DNA of 64,000 nucleotides, from positions 100,385-164,384 of the forward strand of contig NZ_RFFG01000005.1 of the NCBI RefSeq assembly GCF_003696215.1, in the 5' to 3' direction. This DNA comes from Actinomadura harenae. GTDB taxonomy: Bacteria > Actinomycetota > Actinomycetes > Streptosporangiales > Streptosporangiaceae. How positions within the stretch are numbered: the stretch's first letter is position 1; every line of letters starts with the position of its first letter. Below the pieces are notes generated by a model. It had not been told where the DNA came from. It saw nothing but the letters and a program-made list of their open reading frames with translations, and did not search any database. This document shows positions 7,899 through 17,291 of the stretch, piece after piece. A program made the position numbers and the translations under genes.

Positions 7899-9113
7899 CT
7901 ACGGCTGGACGGGGACGCCGCCGCGCCAGACGCGGAGCGCGCGGAGACCGAAGGCCCAGGCGAACGCGCCCTCGTGGTCGGCGTCCCAGAGGACGAGGTC
8001 GGCGAGCATGCCGGGGGCGAGGGAGCCGCGGTCGCCGACGCGCAGGGCGGCGGCTCCGCCGAGGGTGGCGGCGCGGAGGGCCTCGGTGACCGACAGGCCG
8101 TACATGGCGACGGCCAGGCCGATGACCAGGGGCATGGACGTGATGCCGCACTGCCCGGGGTTGTGGTCGGTGCCGAGCGCGACGGTGACGCCGCGGTCGA
8201 GCATCGTGCGCACGGGGGCGGCGGGACGGGACGAGTTGAGGGCGCTGCCCGGGCAGACGGTCGCGGTGACGCCCGCGTGCGCGAGGGCCTTCACGTCGTC
8301 GTCGTTGGCCTGGGTGAGCAGGTCGGCGGACGCGCAGCCGACCTCGGCGGCGACCTGGGCCGCGCCGACGCGCTCGTTGGCGCAGGCGTGCATGCGCGCC
8401 TTGAGGCCGTTGCGCTTGCCGGTCAGCAGCAGGATGCGCGCCTCTTCGGCGGTGAAGTGGCCCTCGTCGCAGTAGACGTCGATGGAGTCGGCGCCCGCGA
8501 CGGCGGCGTCACCGGCCCACTGCCGGACGGCCTCGATGTAGTCGCGGCGGCGGCCGAAGTACTCGGGCGGCAGGATGTGCGCGGCGAGGAAGGTCGCGTG
8601 GATGCGCGGCATGGACGGCTCGGACTCCAGCGACCGCAGCATCCGGATGTCGGCGAGCTCGCCGTCGCGGGTGAGGTGGTAGCCGGTCTTGGCCTCGACG
8701 GTGGTGGTGCCCGCGAGGATCCACTGGCGGAGCCGTTCGCGGACGCCGTTGCACAGCGTCCAGGGGTCGGTGCCGCGGGTCACGGTGACGGTGGAGTTGA
8801 CGCCGCCGCCGGCCGCCGCGATGGCCGAGTGGGACGAGCCGCTGGTGCGCATCGCGAGCTCGGCCCAGCGGTTGCCCGCGTAGACCGGGTGCGCGTGGGC
8901 GTCGATGAGGCCGGGCGTGACCAGGCCGCCGCCGAGGTTCTCCACGTGGTCGACGTCGACGATGTCGTCGATGATGCCGGGGACGCTCTGCGGAAGGTCG
9001 GAGGCCGGACCCGCCCACACGATGCGGTCGTCGTGGATCAGGACGGCGGCGTTGCTGCAGACGTCGGTGCCCGTCCAGAGACGTCCGATGTTGGTGAGCA
9101 GCCTGACCGTCAC
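7899..9113 (-). CDS. imidazolonepropionase-like amidohydrolase (HutI-like, altered active site)
   Basis: A 404-residue metal-dependent amidohydrolase whose overall sequence resembles HutI, which opens imidazolone-5-propionate in histidine degradation. Visible HutI-type features are LVTPGLIDAHAHPVYAGNR (first two metal ligands), an AGGG...STV segment, TTVEAKTGYHL, and LGTDHNPG with the metal-binding Asp. Two segments differ from the family as I remember it: the usual HAxE/HAxQ motif reads HACANE, so the catalytic acid or amide position is Ala, and the usual SADH motif reads SADLL, losing the catalytic His. No other hut gene is visible nearby. It may act on another substrate or have lost activity, so no gene symbol is given. 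Confidence 0.75.
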   Translation of the reverse strand: MTVRLLTNIGRLWTGTDVCSNAAVLIHDDRIVWAGPASDLPQSVPGIIDDIVDVDHVENLGGGLVTPGLIDAHAHPVYAGNRWAELAMRTSGSSHSAIAAAGGGVNSTVTVTRGTDPWTLCNGVRERLRQWILAGTTTVEAKTGYHLTRDGELADIRMLRSLESEPSMPRIHATFLAAHILPPEYFGRRRDYIEAVRQWAGDAAVAGADSIDVYCDEGHFTAEEARILLLTGKRNGLKARMHACANERVGAAQVAAEVGCASADLLTQANDDDVKALAHAGVTATVCPGSALNSSRPAAPVRTMLDRGVTVALGTDHNPGQCGITSMPLVIGLAVAMYGLSVTEALRAATLGGAAALRVGDRGSLAPGMLADLVLWDADHEGAFAWAFGLRALRVWRGGVPVQP

Positions 9114-9235
9114 GGGGTCACCGCCCGATGGGGCTGGGAACGCCGCGCGGCGTGCGGTCTGACGCCATGGACTTGGCCACCTGCTCTCGATACGGAGCGC
9201 CGACTGGGTGCCGGCGGTTCACCACTGGGGGAATG

Positions 9236-9253
9236 GGTGATCGAATGATCACC
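9236..9253. promoter_or_regulatory. inverted repeat upstream of HutI-like gene
   Basis: GGTGATC-GAAT-GATCACC is a perfect seven-base-pair inverted repeat, 123 bases before the start at 9113. It is a candidate operator for that gene; no regulator is encoded beside it. Confidence 0.35.
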
Positions 9254-9576
9254 TTGAGCAACGAGACCGGAGATATCGGTTTCGTCACGGTAGTGCACTG
9301 AAGGCCCGGCGGACAACCTTCGCCCGGCCAACGGCGCGCGCCGCCGGAAAGTTCCCCGGTGGCGAAGGCGGTCATGGACGTCGGACCAGGCACAACATGA
9401 CCGGCATCCGGCCATAACCCGCCCAGCGTCCAATAAACCGCCAAATACCGGGACGCACCTCATCGACGCCATCACCCCACCCTTAGTCCTATGACCGTAC
9501 GGATTCCGGCAGACCCGTCAAGCGGAATGGAGAAGCTGTCACCTAACGGCGACGGCCGCGCGTCCGGAAACGATCA

Positions 9577-9620
9577 GAGAACGGGTGCGGCCGCACCACC
9601 GTGCGGTCACACCCGTTCTC
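9577..9620 (-). terminator. strong hairpin after hflX
   Basis: A 20-base-pair stem with a CACC loop, one G-T wobble and one mismatch; the arms are GAGAACGGGTG...GCAC and its complement. It lies about 160 bases beyond the hflX stop and is the likely transcription end. Confidence 0.65.
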
Positions 9621-9782
9621 CTCATGCGTCTGCGCTCACCGCAGCTTTCCCTGAACTCGCGTCGGGCCGCAATCACACGCGCCTGCGCGCCGCCGCGCGT
9701 CCCCCGGACCAGCCGAAGGACCATCGGAGCGTCCAGGAAACGTTCAGCTACTCCTGGCGAGGTTCAGCGGACCGGGCGGATT

Positions 9783-11237
9783 TCAGGACGTCGCGGGGAC
9801 GGGGTCCTCGTACCGGGCGAGCTCGCCGGCCAGGTCCTCGGGGACGCGGGCGAGCATGACGGTGCCCGCGGCCTCGTGCTCCTGCTTGAGGACCTCTCCG
9901 CGCTCGTGGATCGCGGCGACCAGATCGCCCCGCTCGTACGGGAGCAGGACGCGGACCTCGTGCGCGAGCATGGGGAGGGCGGCCTCGATCGCGGCCCGCA
10001 GCTCGTCGATGCCCTGGCCCGTGTGGGCCGAGACGACGACGCTGTGCGGCTCGCGCCGGCGGAGCCGGGCGATGGCGAGCGGGTCCGCGGCGTCCACCTT
10101 GTTGATCACGATCAGCTCGGGCAGCGAGTCGGCGCCGATCTCGCGGAAGACCTCGCGGACGGAGTCGATCTGCCGCTCGGGGTCCGGGTCGGAGCCGTCC
10201 ACGACGTGCACGACCAGGTGCGCGTCGGTGACCTCCTCCAGGGTGGAGCGGAACGCCTCGACGAGCTGGTGCGGCAGGTGCCGGACGAACCCGACGGTGT
10301 CGGCGAGCGTGTGAGCCCGTCCGGACGGGGTCGTGGCGCGCCGGACGGTCGGGTCGAGGGTGGCGAACAGCGCGTCCTCCACCAGCACGCCCGCGCCGGT
10401 GAGCCGGTTCAGCAGGGACGACTTGCCCGCGTTGGTGTAGCCGGCGATGGCGACGGCGGGCACCATGTTGCGGCGGCGCTCGCCGCGCTTGGTGTCGCGG
10501 GCCTTGCCCATCTCGGCGATCTGGCGGCGCAGCTTGGCCATCCGCGTGCGGATGCGGCGCCGGTCCAGCTCGATCTTGGTCTCACCGGGGCCACGGCCGC
10601 CGATGCCGACGCCGCCCGCGGCGCGTCCGCCGACCTGGCGGGACAGGTTGCCGCCCCAGCCGCGCAGGCGCGGGAGCAGGTAGTTCAGCTGGGCGAGTTC
10701 GACCTGGGCCTTGCCCTCGCGGCTCTTGGCGTGCTGGGCGAAGATGTCGAGGATCAGCGCGGTCCGGTCGATGACCTTGACCTGGACGATCTCCTCCAGG
10801 TGGCGCAGCTGGCTCGGCGCGAGCTCGCCGTCGCAGATCACGGTGTCGGCGCCGGTGGAGATCACGACGTCGCGCAGTTCGGCGGCCTTGCCGGAGCCGA
10901 TGTAGGTCGCCGCGTCCGGCCGGATGCGGCGCTGGGTGAGGCCCTCCAGGACCTGCGACCCGGCGGTCTCGGCGAGCAGCGCGAGCTCGCGGAGCGAGTT
11001 CTCGGCCTCCTCGGCGGTGCCCTCGGTCCAGACGCCGACGAGGACGACCCGCTCCAGCCGCAGCTGGCGGTACTCGACCTCGGTGACGTCCTCGAGTTCG
11101 GTGGACAGTCCCGTGACGCGGCGCAGCGCGCGGCGCTCCTCGAGATCGAGCTCGCCGGTCAGCGGCTCGTCCCCGTCGAAGCCGTCGAGCCCGTCCAGGA
11201 CGTCGTGGGTGCGGTGTTCTGAGAAACGTTGAGTCAT
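9783..11237 (-). CDS. hflX: ribosome-associated GTPase HflX
   Basis: GTPase that binds the 50S subunit and splits or recycles stalled ribosomes. The 484-residue product has the N-terminal HflX domain (residues about 60-220, including the conserved [18 protein letters not shown] segment and [11 protein letters not shown]), a coiled-coil region, and a GTPase domain with G1 at residues 266-274 (GYTNAGKSS), G3 [10 protein letters not shown] and G4 NKVD. The ATG at 11237 has AGAGGG just upstream and removes about 50 unlikely residues of the longer frame. In other actinobacteria hflX lies near dapF and miaA, which here are about 17 kb away, so the core order has been interrupted. Confidence 0.94.
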   Translation of the reverse strand: MTQRFSEHRTHDVLDGLDGFDGDEPLTGELDLEERRALRRVTGLSTELEDVTEVEYRQLRLERVVLVGVWTEGTAEEAENSLRELALLAETAGSQVLEGLTQRRIRPDAATYIGSGKAAELRDVVISTGADTVICDGELAPSQLRHLEEIVQVKVIDRTALILDIFAQHAKSREGKAQVELAQLNYLLPRLRGWGGNLSRQVGGRAAGGVGIGGRGPGETKIELDRRRIRTRMAKLRRQIAEMGKARDTKRGERRRNMVPAVAIAGYTNAGKSSLLNRLTGAGVLVEDALFATLDPTVRRATTPSGRAHTLADTVGFVRHLPHQLVEAFRSTLEEVTDAHLVVHVVDGSDPDPERQIDSVREVFREIGADSLPELIVINKVDAADPLAIARLRRREPHSVVVSAHTGQGIDELRAAIEAALPMLAHEVRVLLPYERGDLVAAIHERGEVLKQEHEAAGTVMLARVPEDLAGELARYEDPVPATS

Positions 11238-11455
11238 ATGCCCTCTGTCAAACGCCGTGGGGGCCCGGTCGATTCCCCACGACGGCTCGTACCCGCGTTG
11301 CACCGCGGCATCCTCGCGATCACCGCCTTCTGGGCGGTCGCGTGGTCGCCCGCGGTCGTCCCGGACGGTTCCCAGAGATCGTCCCACGCGCGCAGGGGCA
11401 GGTCACCCGATTATCCGGGCCCCACCGAGGGGAGTTTCACAGGGATGCCCCCGCT

Positions 11456-11485
11456 TTGACCCGGATCCGTACCGGCGAGTAGCGT
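11456..11485 (+). promoter_or_regulatory. candidate sigma-70-type promoter of aceB
   Basis: TTGACC and TAGCGT separated by 18 bases lie about 75 bases upstream of the malate synthase start. The rest of the 319-base spacer from 11238 holds no gene I can support. Confidence 0.4.
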
Positions 11486-11556
11486 TCTCCACACAACAGA
11501 ACCGAAATTTCACCATACGAAATTCGAGAAGGCACGGCGAAGGGAAGGGCGGGCAC

Positions 11557-13158
11557 ATGACCGACGGTGTCGAGGTCCGGGGACCTCTGGGCGAGCGCTA
11601 TGACGAGATCCTCACCCCCGAGGCTCTCGGCCTGCTCGCCACGCTCCAGCGGGAGTTCGGCGCACGCCGCGAGGAGCTGCTGAGGGCCCGTGAGGAGCGC
11701 CAGGAGCGGCTGTCGGCGGGCGGCACGCTGGACTTCCTGCCGGAGACGGCCGAGGTCCGCACCGACGAGACCTGGCGGGTCGCCGCCCCCGCGCCGGGCC
11801 TGCGGGACCGCCGGGTCGAGATCACCGGCCCGACCGACCGGAAGATGACGATCAACGCGCTGAACTCGGGCGCGAAGGTGTGGCTGGCCGACTTCGAGGA
11901 CGCCAACACGCCGCTGTGGACGAACATGATCGAGGGCCAGCTGAACCTGCGGGACGCCCTCGACCGCACCATCGACTTCACCGACGCCAAGAGCGGCAAG
12001 TCCTACAGCCTCAAGGACGACGAGGAACTCGCCACCATCGTCGTGCGCCCGCGCGGGTGGCACATGGAGGAGAAGCACCTTCTGGTGGACGGCGAGCCGA
12101 TGTCCGGCTCCCTTTTCGACTTCGGCCTGTACTTCTTCCACAGCGCGCGCCGCCAGCTCGCCAAGGGCAAGGGCCCGTACTTCTACCTGCCGAAGATGGA
12201 GTCGCACCTGGAGGCCCGCCTCTGGAACGACGTCTTCAACCTGGCGCAGGACATGCTGGAGATCCCGCGCGGGACGATCCGGGCGACCGTCCTGATCGAG
12301 ACCATCCCGGCCGCGTTCGAGATGGAGGAGATCCTCTACGAGCTGCGCGACCACTCCGCCGGGCTGAACGCGGGCCGCTGGGACTACCTGTTCAGCGTGA
12401 TCAAGAAGTTCCGGGACCGGGGCGCCGACTACGTCCTGCCGGAGCGGAACGCGATCACGATGACCGCGCCGTTCATGCAGGCGTACACCGAGCTGCTCGT
12501 CCGGACCTGCCACAAGCGCGGCGCGCACGCGATCGGCGGCATGGCGGCGTTCATCCCGTCCCGCAAGGACGCCGAGGTCAACAAGGTCGCGCTGGAGAAG
12601 GTCCGGGCGGACAAGACGCGCGAGTCGGGCGCCGGCTTCGACGGCTCCTGGGTCGCGCACCCGGACCTGGTCCCGGTCTGCCGCGAGGTGTTCGACGGCG
12701 TCCTCGGGGACAAGCCGAACCAGCGCGAGCGGCTCCGCGACGACGTCAAGGTCTCCGCGGCCGACCTGCTGAACTTCAAGGCGACGCCGGGCGACATCAC
12801 CGAGGCGGGCCTGCGCAACAACATCGACGTGGCGCTGCGCTACCTCGCCACCTGGCTGAACGGCTCGGGCGCGGTCGCGATCCACAACCTGATGGAGGAC
12901 GCGGCGACCGCCGAGATCTCCCGTTCGCAGGTGTGGCAGTGGATCCGCAACGGCGTGACCCTCAAGGAGGGGCAGCCCGTCACCCGTGAACTGGTCGAGC
13001 GCCTGCTGGACGAGGAGATGGCCACGATCCGCGCCGAACTGGGCGACGCCTACAACGAGCCGCGCTTCACCGAGGCTCTGGCGCTGTTCAAGGAGGTCAC
13101 GCTCGCGGACGAGTACTCCGAGTTCCTGACCACCCCGGCGTACATCCGCTTCCCGTAA
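11557..13158 (+). CDS. aceB: malate synthase A
   Basis: Condenses glyoxylate with acetyl-CoA to give malate. The 533-residue product has the malate synthase A architecture: [18 protein letters not shown] (Mg-binding acidic region), the signature around [35 protein letters not shown], and the C-terminal helical domain ending in AYIRFP. The length matches form A rather than the longer form G. The ATG at 11557 is preceded by a purine-rich GGGAAGGGCGGG; the frame is open further upstream, but that part is not protein-like. It stands immediately before glcDEF, so the glyoxylate probably comes from glycolate oxidation. No isocitrate lyase is in the window. Confidence 0.96.
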   Translation: MTDGVEVRGPLGERYDEILTPEALGLLATLQREFGARREELLRAREERQERLSAGGTLDFLPETAEVRTDETWRVAAPAPGLRDRRVEITGPTDRKMTINALNSGAKVWLADFEDANTPLWTNMIEGQLNLRDALDRTIDFTDAKSGKSYSLKDDEELATIVVRPRGWHMEEKHLLVDGEPMSGSLFDFGLYFFHSARRQLAKGKGPYFYLPKMESHLEARLWNDVFNLAQDMLEIPRGTIRATVLIETIPAAFEMEEILYELRDHSAGLNAGRWDYLFSVIKKFRDRGADYVLPERNAITMTAPFMQAYTELLVRTCHKRGAHAIGGMAAFIPSRKDAEVNKVALEKVRADKTRESGAGFDGSWVAHPDLVPVCREVFDGVLGDKPNQRERLRDDVKVSAADLLNFKATPGDITEAGLRNNIDVALRYLATWLNGSGAVAIHNLMEDAATAEISRSQVWQWIRNGVTLKEGQPVTRELVERLLDEEMATIRAELGDAYNEPRFTEALALFKEVTLADEYSEFLTTPAYIRFP

Positions 13159-13179
13159 GGGAAGACTCCCGGAACGCAT

Positions 13180-13212
13180 GGGCGCGGTGGCCTGACCGAG
13201 GCCGCCGCGCCC
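13180..13212 (+). terminator. hairpin between aceB and glcD
   Basis: A 13-base-pair stem (GGGCGCGGTGGCC with its complement, one G-T pair) and a seven-base loop, 21 bases after the aceB stop. It probably separates aceB from glcDEF or reduces read-through. Confidence 0.6.
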
Positions 13213-13242
13213 CTCGCCCTAGCGAGATGGCAGGGGGACGGC

Positions 13243-14697
13243 ATGGCAGACACTCTCCGGGCCTTGGCCGAGCGTTGTACCCGCTTGCTCGGCCCTGAGT
13301 GGACCATCACCGATCCTGTGCGGTTGCGCACGTACGAGTGCGATGGGCTGACGTCCCACCGTGCCTCTCCCGGGCTGGTCGTCCTGCCGGAGACGGCCGA
13401 GCAGATCGCCGCCATCGTGCGCGCGTGCGCCGAGGTCGGCGTCCCCTATGTGGCCCGAGGTTCGGGGACGGGTCTGTCCGGTGGGGCGCTCCCCCGGACG
13501 GACGGCGTGCTCATCGTGACGTCCAGGATGCGCCGCATTCTCGATGTCGATGTGGCGAACCAGCGCGCGACGGTCGAGCCGGGCGTGATCAACCTGGACG
13601 TGACACGCGCCGCGCGCCCGCACGGGTACTACTTCGCGCCCGACCCGTCCAGCCAGCAGATCTGCTCGGTCGGCGGGAACGTGGCGGAGAACTCGGGCGG
13701 CGCGCACTGCCTGAAGTACGGGTTCACCGCGCACCACGTGCTGGCCTGCGAGATCGTCACCCCGGACGGCGAGATCACGGAGCTGTCCCGGGACGATCCG
13801 GGCTTCGACCTGCTGGGCGTCTTCGTCGGCTCGGAGGGGACGCTCGGCGTCACGACCAAGATCACCGTGCGGCTGACCCGGCTGCCGGAGACCGTCCAGA
13901 CGCTGCTGGCCGCGTTCGACACGATCGGGCAGGGCGGCGAGGCGGTGTCGGCGATCATCGCCGCCGGGGTGGTGCCGGCCGCGATCGAGATGATGGACGC
14001 GCTGTCCATCGAGGCCGCCGAGGCGGCCGTGGCCTGCGGGTATCCGGACGGCGCGGGCGCGGTCCTGGTGGTCGAGCTGGACGGCCCGGAGGCGACGGTC
14101 GCGCACCAGTTCGCCGAGGTCGGACGGCTGTGCCGGGAGACGGGCGCGTTCGAGATCCGGGTCGCGGCCGACGACACCGAGCGGGCGCTGATCTGGAAGG
14201 GGCGCAAGTCCGCGTTCGCCGCGATGGGCCGGATCAGCCCCGCCTACATCGTCCAGGACGGCGTGATCCCGCGGACCGCGCTCGGTGAGGTGCTGGACCG
14301 TATCGACGCGCTCAGCCGGGAGTCCGGCGTACGCGTCGCGAACGTCTTCCATGCCGGTGACGGCAATCTGCATCCGCTCGTGCTTTTCGACGATGCGGTA
14401 CCGGGCGCGCAGGAGCGGGCCGAGACGGTCTCTGGCGCGATCCTCGATCTCTGTATCGAGCACGGGGGTTCCATCACGGGCGAGCACGGCGTAGGCGTGG
14501 ACAAGGCCCGGTACATGCCGCGCATGTTCAGCGACGACGACCTGGACACGATGCAGATGGTCCGGTGCGGTTTCGACCCGGCGGGGCTGTGCAACCCGGG
14601 CAAGGTGTTCCCGACGCCGCGCCTGTGCGGGGAGGTTCCGGGTGTCCGGAAAGGCCCGCACCCACTGGTCGCGGAGGGAAAGGCTGACCTGTTCTGA
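13243..14697 (+). CDS. glcD: glycolate oxidase, FAD-linked subunit GlcD
   Basis: FAD-binding catalytic subunit of the membrane-associated glycolate (2-hydroxyacid) dehydrogenase that makes glyoxylate. The 484-residue protein has an FAD-linked oxidase domain of the 4-cresol/VAO type: VLPETAEQIAAIVRAC, YVARGSGTGLSGGALP, SSQQICSVGGNVAENSGG and GSEGTLGVTTKITV. The C-terminal cap contains HAGDGNLHPLVLFD and GEHGVGVDKARYMP, as in GlcD and D-lactate dehydrogenases. GGGGGACGGC precedes the ATG. Its stop overlaps the glcE start by one base in TGATG, so the two are coupled. Closely related D-lactate or D-2-hydroxyglutarate dehydrogenases cannot be excluded, but the glcE-glcF neighbours favour glycolate oxidase. 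Confidence 0.93.
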   Translation: MADTLRALAERCTRLLGPEWTITDPVRLRTYECDGLTSHRASPGLVVLPETAEQIAAIVRACAEVGVPYVARGSGTGLSGGALPRTDGVLIVTSRMRRILDVDVANQRATVEPGVINLDVTRAARPHGYYFAPDPSSQQICSVGGNVAENSGGAHCLKYGFTAHHVLACEIVTPDGEITELSRDDPGFDLLGVFVGSEGTLGVTTKITVRLTRLPETVQTLLAAFDTIGQGGEAVSAIIAAGVVPAAIEMMDALSIEAAEAAVACGYPDGAGAVLVVELDGPEATVAHQFAEVGRLCRETGAFEIRVAADDTERALIWKGRKSAFAAMGRISPAYIVQDGVIPRTALGEVLDRIDALSRESGVRVANVFHAGDGNLHPLVLFDDAVPGAQERAETVSGAILDLCIEHGGSITGEHGVGVDKARYMPRMFSDDDLDTMQMVRCGFDPAGLCNPGKVFPTPRLCGEVPGVRKGPHPLVAEGKADLF

Positions 14698-15851
14698 TGT
14701 CCGTTCTGGATGCGTTCGCCAAGGTCTGTGCCGACGTCCGCCCTGGTACGGGCGCCGATCGGGTCGACGGCATGATTCCGCAGGTCATCGCCGCTCCCAC
14801 CAGCCTGGACGAGGCGTCGGCGGTGGTGCGGACGGCCGCCGGGCACGGTTGGGCCGTCGTCCCGTCCGGCACGGGGACCAAGCTCGATCACGGCCGTCCC
14901 GTCGAACGTTGCGACGTGTTCGTGACGACCCGGAACCTCGACCGGATCATCAAGCACTCCCCCGGCGACCTGACGCTGCACGTCGAGGCCGGGCTGACGT
15001 TCGAGGCGCTGCGCGCGGCCGAGGCCGGCGGGTGGGGGCAGCACCTGGCGCTGGCCCCGCCCATGGACGGGACGATCGGCGGCGCAATCGCGACCGACGT
15101 CGCGGGTCCGGGCCGGCTGCTCCACGGATCCGCGCGTGACCTGCTGATCGGGATCACGGTCGTCCGGGCGGACGGCACGGTCGCGCGGTCCGGCGGCAAG
15201 GTCGTCAAGAACGTCGCCGGATACGACCTGGGCAAGCTCTACACGGGTTCGCTCGGCACGCTCGGCCTCATCGTGGACGCGACGTTCCGCATGCATCCGG
15301 CCGCGCGCGTCGTGCGGGTGGCGGCCACGGTCAAGGACCCTGGACGGGCCGTCCAGGCGGTGCTGCATTCCCAGGTCGTCCCGCGTGCGCTCGAGATCGA
15401 CCGTCCGGCAGGATCGGACGAGACGACGGTCGCGGTGGAGGCCGAGACCGAGACTCCTGACGAGACGTCCGCGCGCCTGCGCGAGCTGCTCGGTGGTTCG
15501 CCCGCTCCCGACCCCACCTGGTGGGGCAGCCTTCCAGAGGGCGAGGTCGTGGCGGAGATCCGGAGTCTCCCGGCCCGCTTGCCCGAGATCATGGACATCG
15601 CCAAGGGTCTGCCTCTGCGCGGTTCTACGGGCGCCGGACGCCTCTACGCCGTACCGGACGATCTGGAAGCGCTACGTGAAGCGCTGAAGCCGATCGGGGC
15701 GCGGGTCGTCCTCGTGCGCGCGGGGCAGGCCGTCCGTGAGTCCGTGGACGTCTGGGGACCGATGCCGGCTCTCCCGCTCATGCGACGCGTGAAGGACCAG
15801 TTCGATCCCGACCACCGGCTCTCGCCCGGTCGGTTCGCCGAAGGAGTGTGA
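14697..15851 (+). CDS. glcE: glycolate oxidase, FAD-binding subunit GlcE
   Basis: Second flavoprotein subunit of the glycolate oxidase complex. The 384-residue product has a shorter FAD-linked oxidase domain: AAGHGWAVVPSGTGTKLD, ITVVRADGTVARSGGKVVKN followed by VAGYDLGKLYTGSLGTLG, then a degenerate C-terminal part ending in DQFDPDHRLSPGRF. This size and pattern separate GlcE from GlcD. It starts within the TGATG overlap with glcD and is followed four bases later by glcF, forming a compact three-gene unit. It is thought to act with GlcD and the iron-sulfur subunit to pass electrons into the membrane. Confidence 0.92.
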   Translation: MSVLDAFAKVCADVRPGTGADRVDGMIPQVIAAPTSLDEASAVVRTAAGHGWAVVPSGTGTKLDHGRPVERCDVFVTTRNLDRIIKHSPGDLTLHVEAGLTFEALRAAEAGGWGQHLALAPPMDGTIGGAIATDVAGPGRLLHGSARDLLIGITVVRADGTVARSGGKVVKNVAGYDLGKLYTGSLGTLGLIVDATFRMHPAARVVRVAATVKDPGRAVQAVLHSQVVPRALEIDRPAGSDETTVAVEAETETPDETSARLRELLGGSPAPDPTWWGSLPEGEVVAEIRSLPARLPEIMDIAKGLPLRGSTGAGRLYAVPDDLEALREALKPIGARVVLVRAGQAVRESVDVWGPMPALPLMRRVKDQFDPDHRLSPGRFAEGV

Positions 15852-15855
15852 CCTC

Positions 15856-17136
15856 GTGGCCCGGCCGGACGAACTGCCGAACCTGCTGAACGACTGCGTC
15901 CACTGCGGCTTCTGCCTGCCGACCTGCCCGACCTATGTGCTGTGGGGCGAGGAGATGGACTCGCCGCGCGGACGCATCCACCTCATGCGGCAGCACGAGG
16001 AGGGCGCGCCGCTGGACGACGCCATGGTCCAGCACTTCGACGCGTGCCTGGGGTGCATGGCGTGCGTGACGGCCTGCCCGTCCGGCGTCCGGTACGACCG
16101 GCTCATCGAGGTCACCCGGGCCCGCGTCGAGGCCGAGCACCCGCGGTCGCGGGGCGAGCGAGCGGTCCGTGAGGCGATTTTCCGGCTGTTCCCGTACCCG
16201 AACCGGCTGCGGGCGCTCCGGGGCCCGCTACGGGCCTATCAGCGCTCCGGGCTGCCCGCCCTGGTCAGGCGCAGCGGCATCCTGGAGCGCCTGTCCCCGA
16301 CGCTCGCCGCGATGGAGCGTCTCGCGCCGCCGTCCGGGAAGGCTCCCAGGCTGCCCGAACGGGTCTCCGCACGTGGCGGACGGCGGGCGACGGTCGGGAT
16401 GCTCACGGGATGCGTCCAGCGCGAGTTCTTCCCCGGCGTGAACGCGGCGACCGCGCGCGTGCTGGCCCTGGAGGGCTGCGACGTGCTCATCCCGCGCCAC
16501 CAGGGTTGTTGTGGAGCGCTGTCCCTGCACTCCGGGCGTGACGAGGAGGCCCGCGCGTTCGCGCGCCGGACGGTCGAGACGTTCGAGGGTGTGGACGTCA
16601 TCGTGGTCAACTCGGCGGGCTGCGGCTCGGCGATGAAGGAGTACGAGTCACTCCTCGCGGACGATTCCGCCTGGGCGGCTCGTGCGCGCGCCCTCTCGGA
16701 GAAGACCCGGGACCTGGCCGAGTACCTCGTCGAGCTGGGCCCGCGCGCCGAACGGCACCCGCTGCCGGTGACCGCCGCCTACCACGACGCCTGTCACCTC
16801 GCGCACGCGCAGGGGGTGCGATCTCAGCCGCGCGCCCTGCTGACGGGCATCCCTGAGCTGACCGTGAAGGAGATCGCGGACCCGGACATCTGCTGTGGCT
16901 CGGCCGGCACCTACAACCTTCTCCAGCCGGACGCGGCGGCCGAACTGGGCGACCGCAAGGCGGCGAACGTGGCCGCGACCGGCGCGGACCTCCTCGTCGC
17001 CGCGAACCCCGGATGCTCGCTCCAGATCGCCCAGGCCCTGGAACGGCACGGCGCGCCGCTTCCGGTCGCGCACACCGCCCAGGTGCTGGACGCGTCGCTC
17101 CGCGGCCGTCCCGCCTCGACCTTGCTCACCCTGTGA
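15856..17136 (+). CDS. glcF: glycolate oxidase, iron-sulfur subunit GlcF
   Basis: Electron-transfer subunit that takes electrons from the GlcDE flavins to the respiratory chain. The 426-residue protein carries two 4Fe-4S ferredoxin-type motifs near the N-terminus (CVHCGFCLPTCP and CLGCMACVTACP) and two cysteine-rich CCG domains (QGCCGALSLHSG and DICCGSAGTYNLLQP), as expected for GlcF. The GTG at 15856 follows an AAGGAG about ten bases upstream. It is the last gene of the glcDEF unit; about 155 bases separate it from the next start. No obvious hairpin follows directly. Confidence 0.95.
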   Translation: MARPDELPNLLNDCVHCGFCLPTCPTYVLWGEEMDSPRGRIHLMRQHEEGAPLDDAMVQHFDACLGCMACVTACPSGVRYDRLIEVTRARVEAEHPRSRGERAVREAIFRLFPYPNRLRALRGPLRAYQRSGLPALVRRSGILERLSPTLAAMERLAPPSGKAPRLPERVSARGGRRATVGMLTGCVQREFFPGVNAATARVLALEGCDVLIPRHQGCCGALSLHSGRDEEARAFARRTVETFEGVDVIVVNSAGCGSAMKEYESLLADDSAWAARARALSEKTRDLAEYLVELGPRAERHPLPVTAAYHDACHLAHAQGVRSQPRALLTGIPELTVKEIADPDICCGSAGTYNLLQPDAAAELGDRKAANVAATGADLLVAANPGCSLQIAQALERHGAPLPVAHTAQVLDASLRGRPASTLLTL

Positions 17137-17209
17137 GCCCCGCCGTTGCTCATTTGTTGACAAGTCCCGATACGTCGCCGCTGACAATGCATCGTTCCAC
17201 GTCAGAGGC

Positions 17210-17225
17210 CTGACCGGCCGGTCAG
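17210..17225. promoter_or_regulatory. 16-bp perfect palindrome
   Basis: CTGACCGGCCGGTCAG lies 66 bases upstream of the start at 17292, just before a TATCGT (17244-17249) that could be a -10 element. It is operator-like. Related sequences occur at 32259 and 40480. Confidence 0.45.
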
Positions 17226-17291
17226 CGGCGGGGACTCGTCAGGTATCGTGACCCACCCGACGCACCAGGACGCATCCCCCGAGGCCGACAG

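Larger units (their letters stand above)
9114..9782. other. gene-free intergenic region
   Basis: About 670 bases between the HutI-like gene and hflX, both on the minus strand. The open frames here have no family resemblance or ribosome-binding sites. The region holds an operator-like inverted repeat near 9236 and the hflX terminator near 9577. The local base composition is less GC-rich around 9240-9480, consistent with a promoter region. Confidence 0.6.

Noticed and set aside
7974..9248. Long open frame antisense to the HutI-like gene
   Set aside because: Val/Gly/Asp-rich shadow composition; the minus strand carries the recognisable amidohydrolase.
9110..9475. Minus-strand frame just upstream of the HutI-like gene
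   Set aside because: Overlaps the real start, has basic low-quality composition, and the region is better explained as a promoter.
9585..11222. Long open frame antisense to hflX
   Set aside because: Shadow composition without known motifs; the minus strand carries HflX.
11437..13179. Long open frame antisense to aceB
   Set aside because: Shadow composition; the malate synthase motifs are on the plus strand.
17157..17188. TTGACA at 17157 as a promoter for the gene at 17292
   Set aside because: No -10 element at a suitable distance; TATCGT at 17244 near the palindrome is a better candidate.
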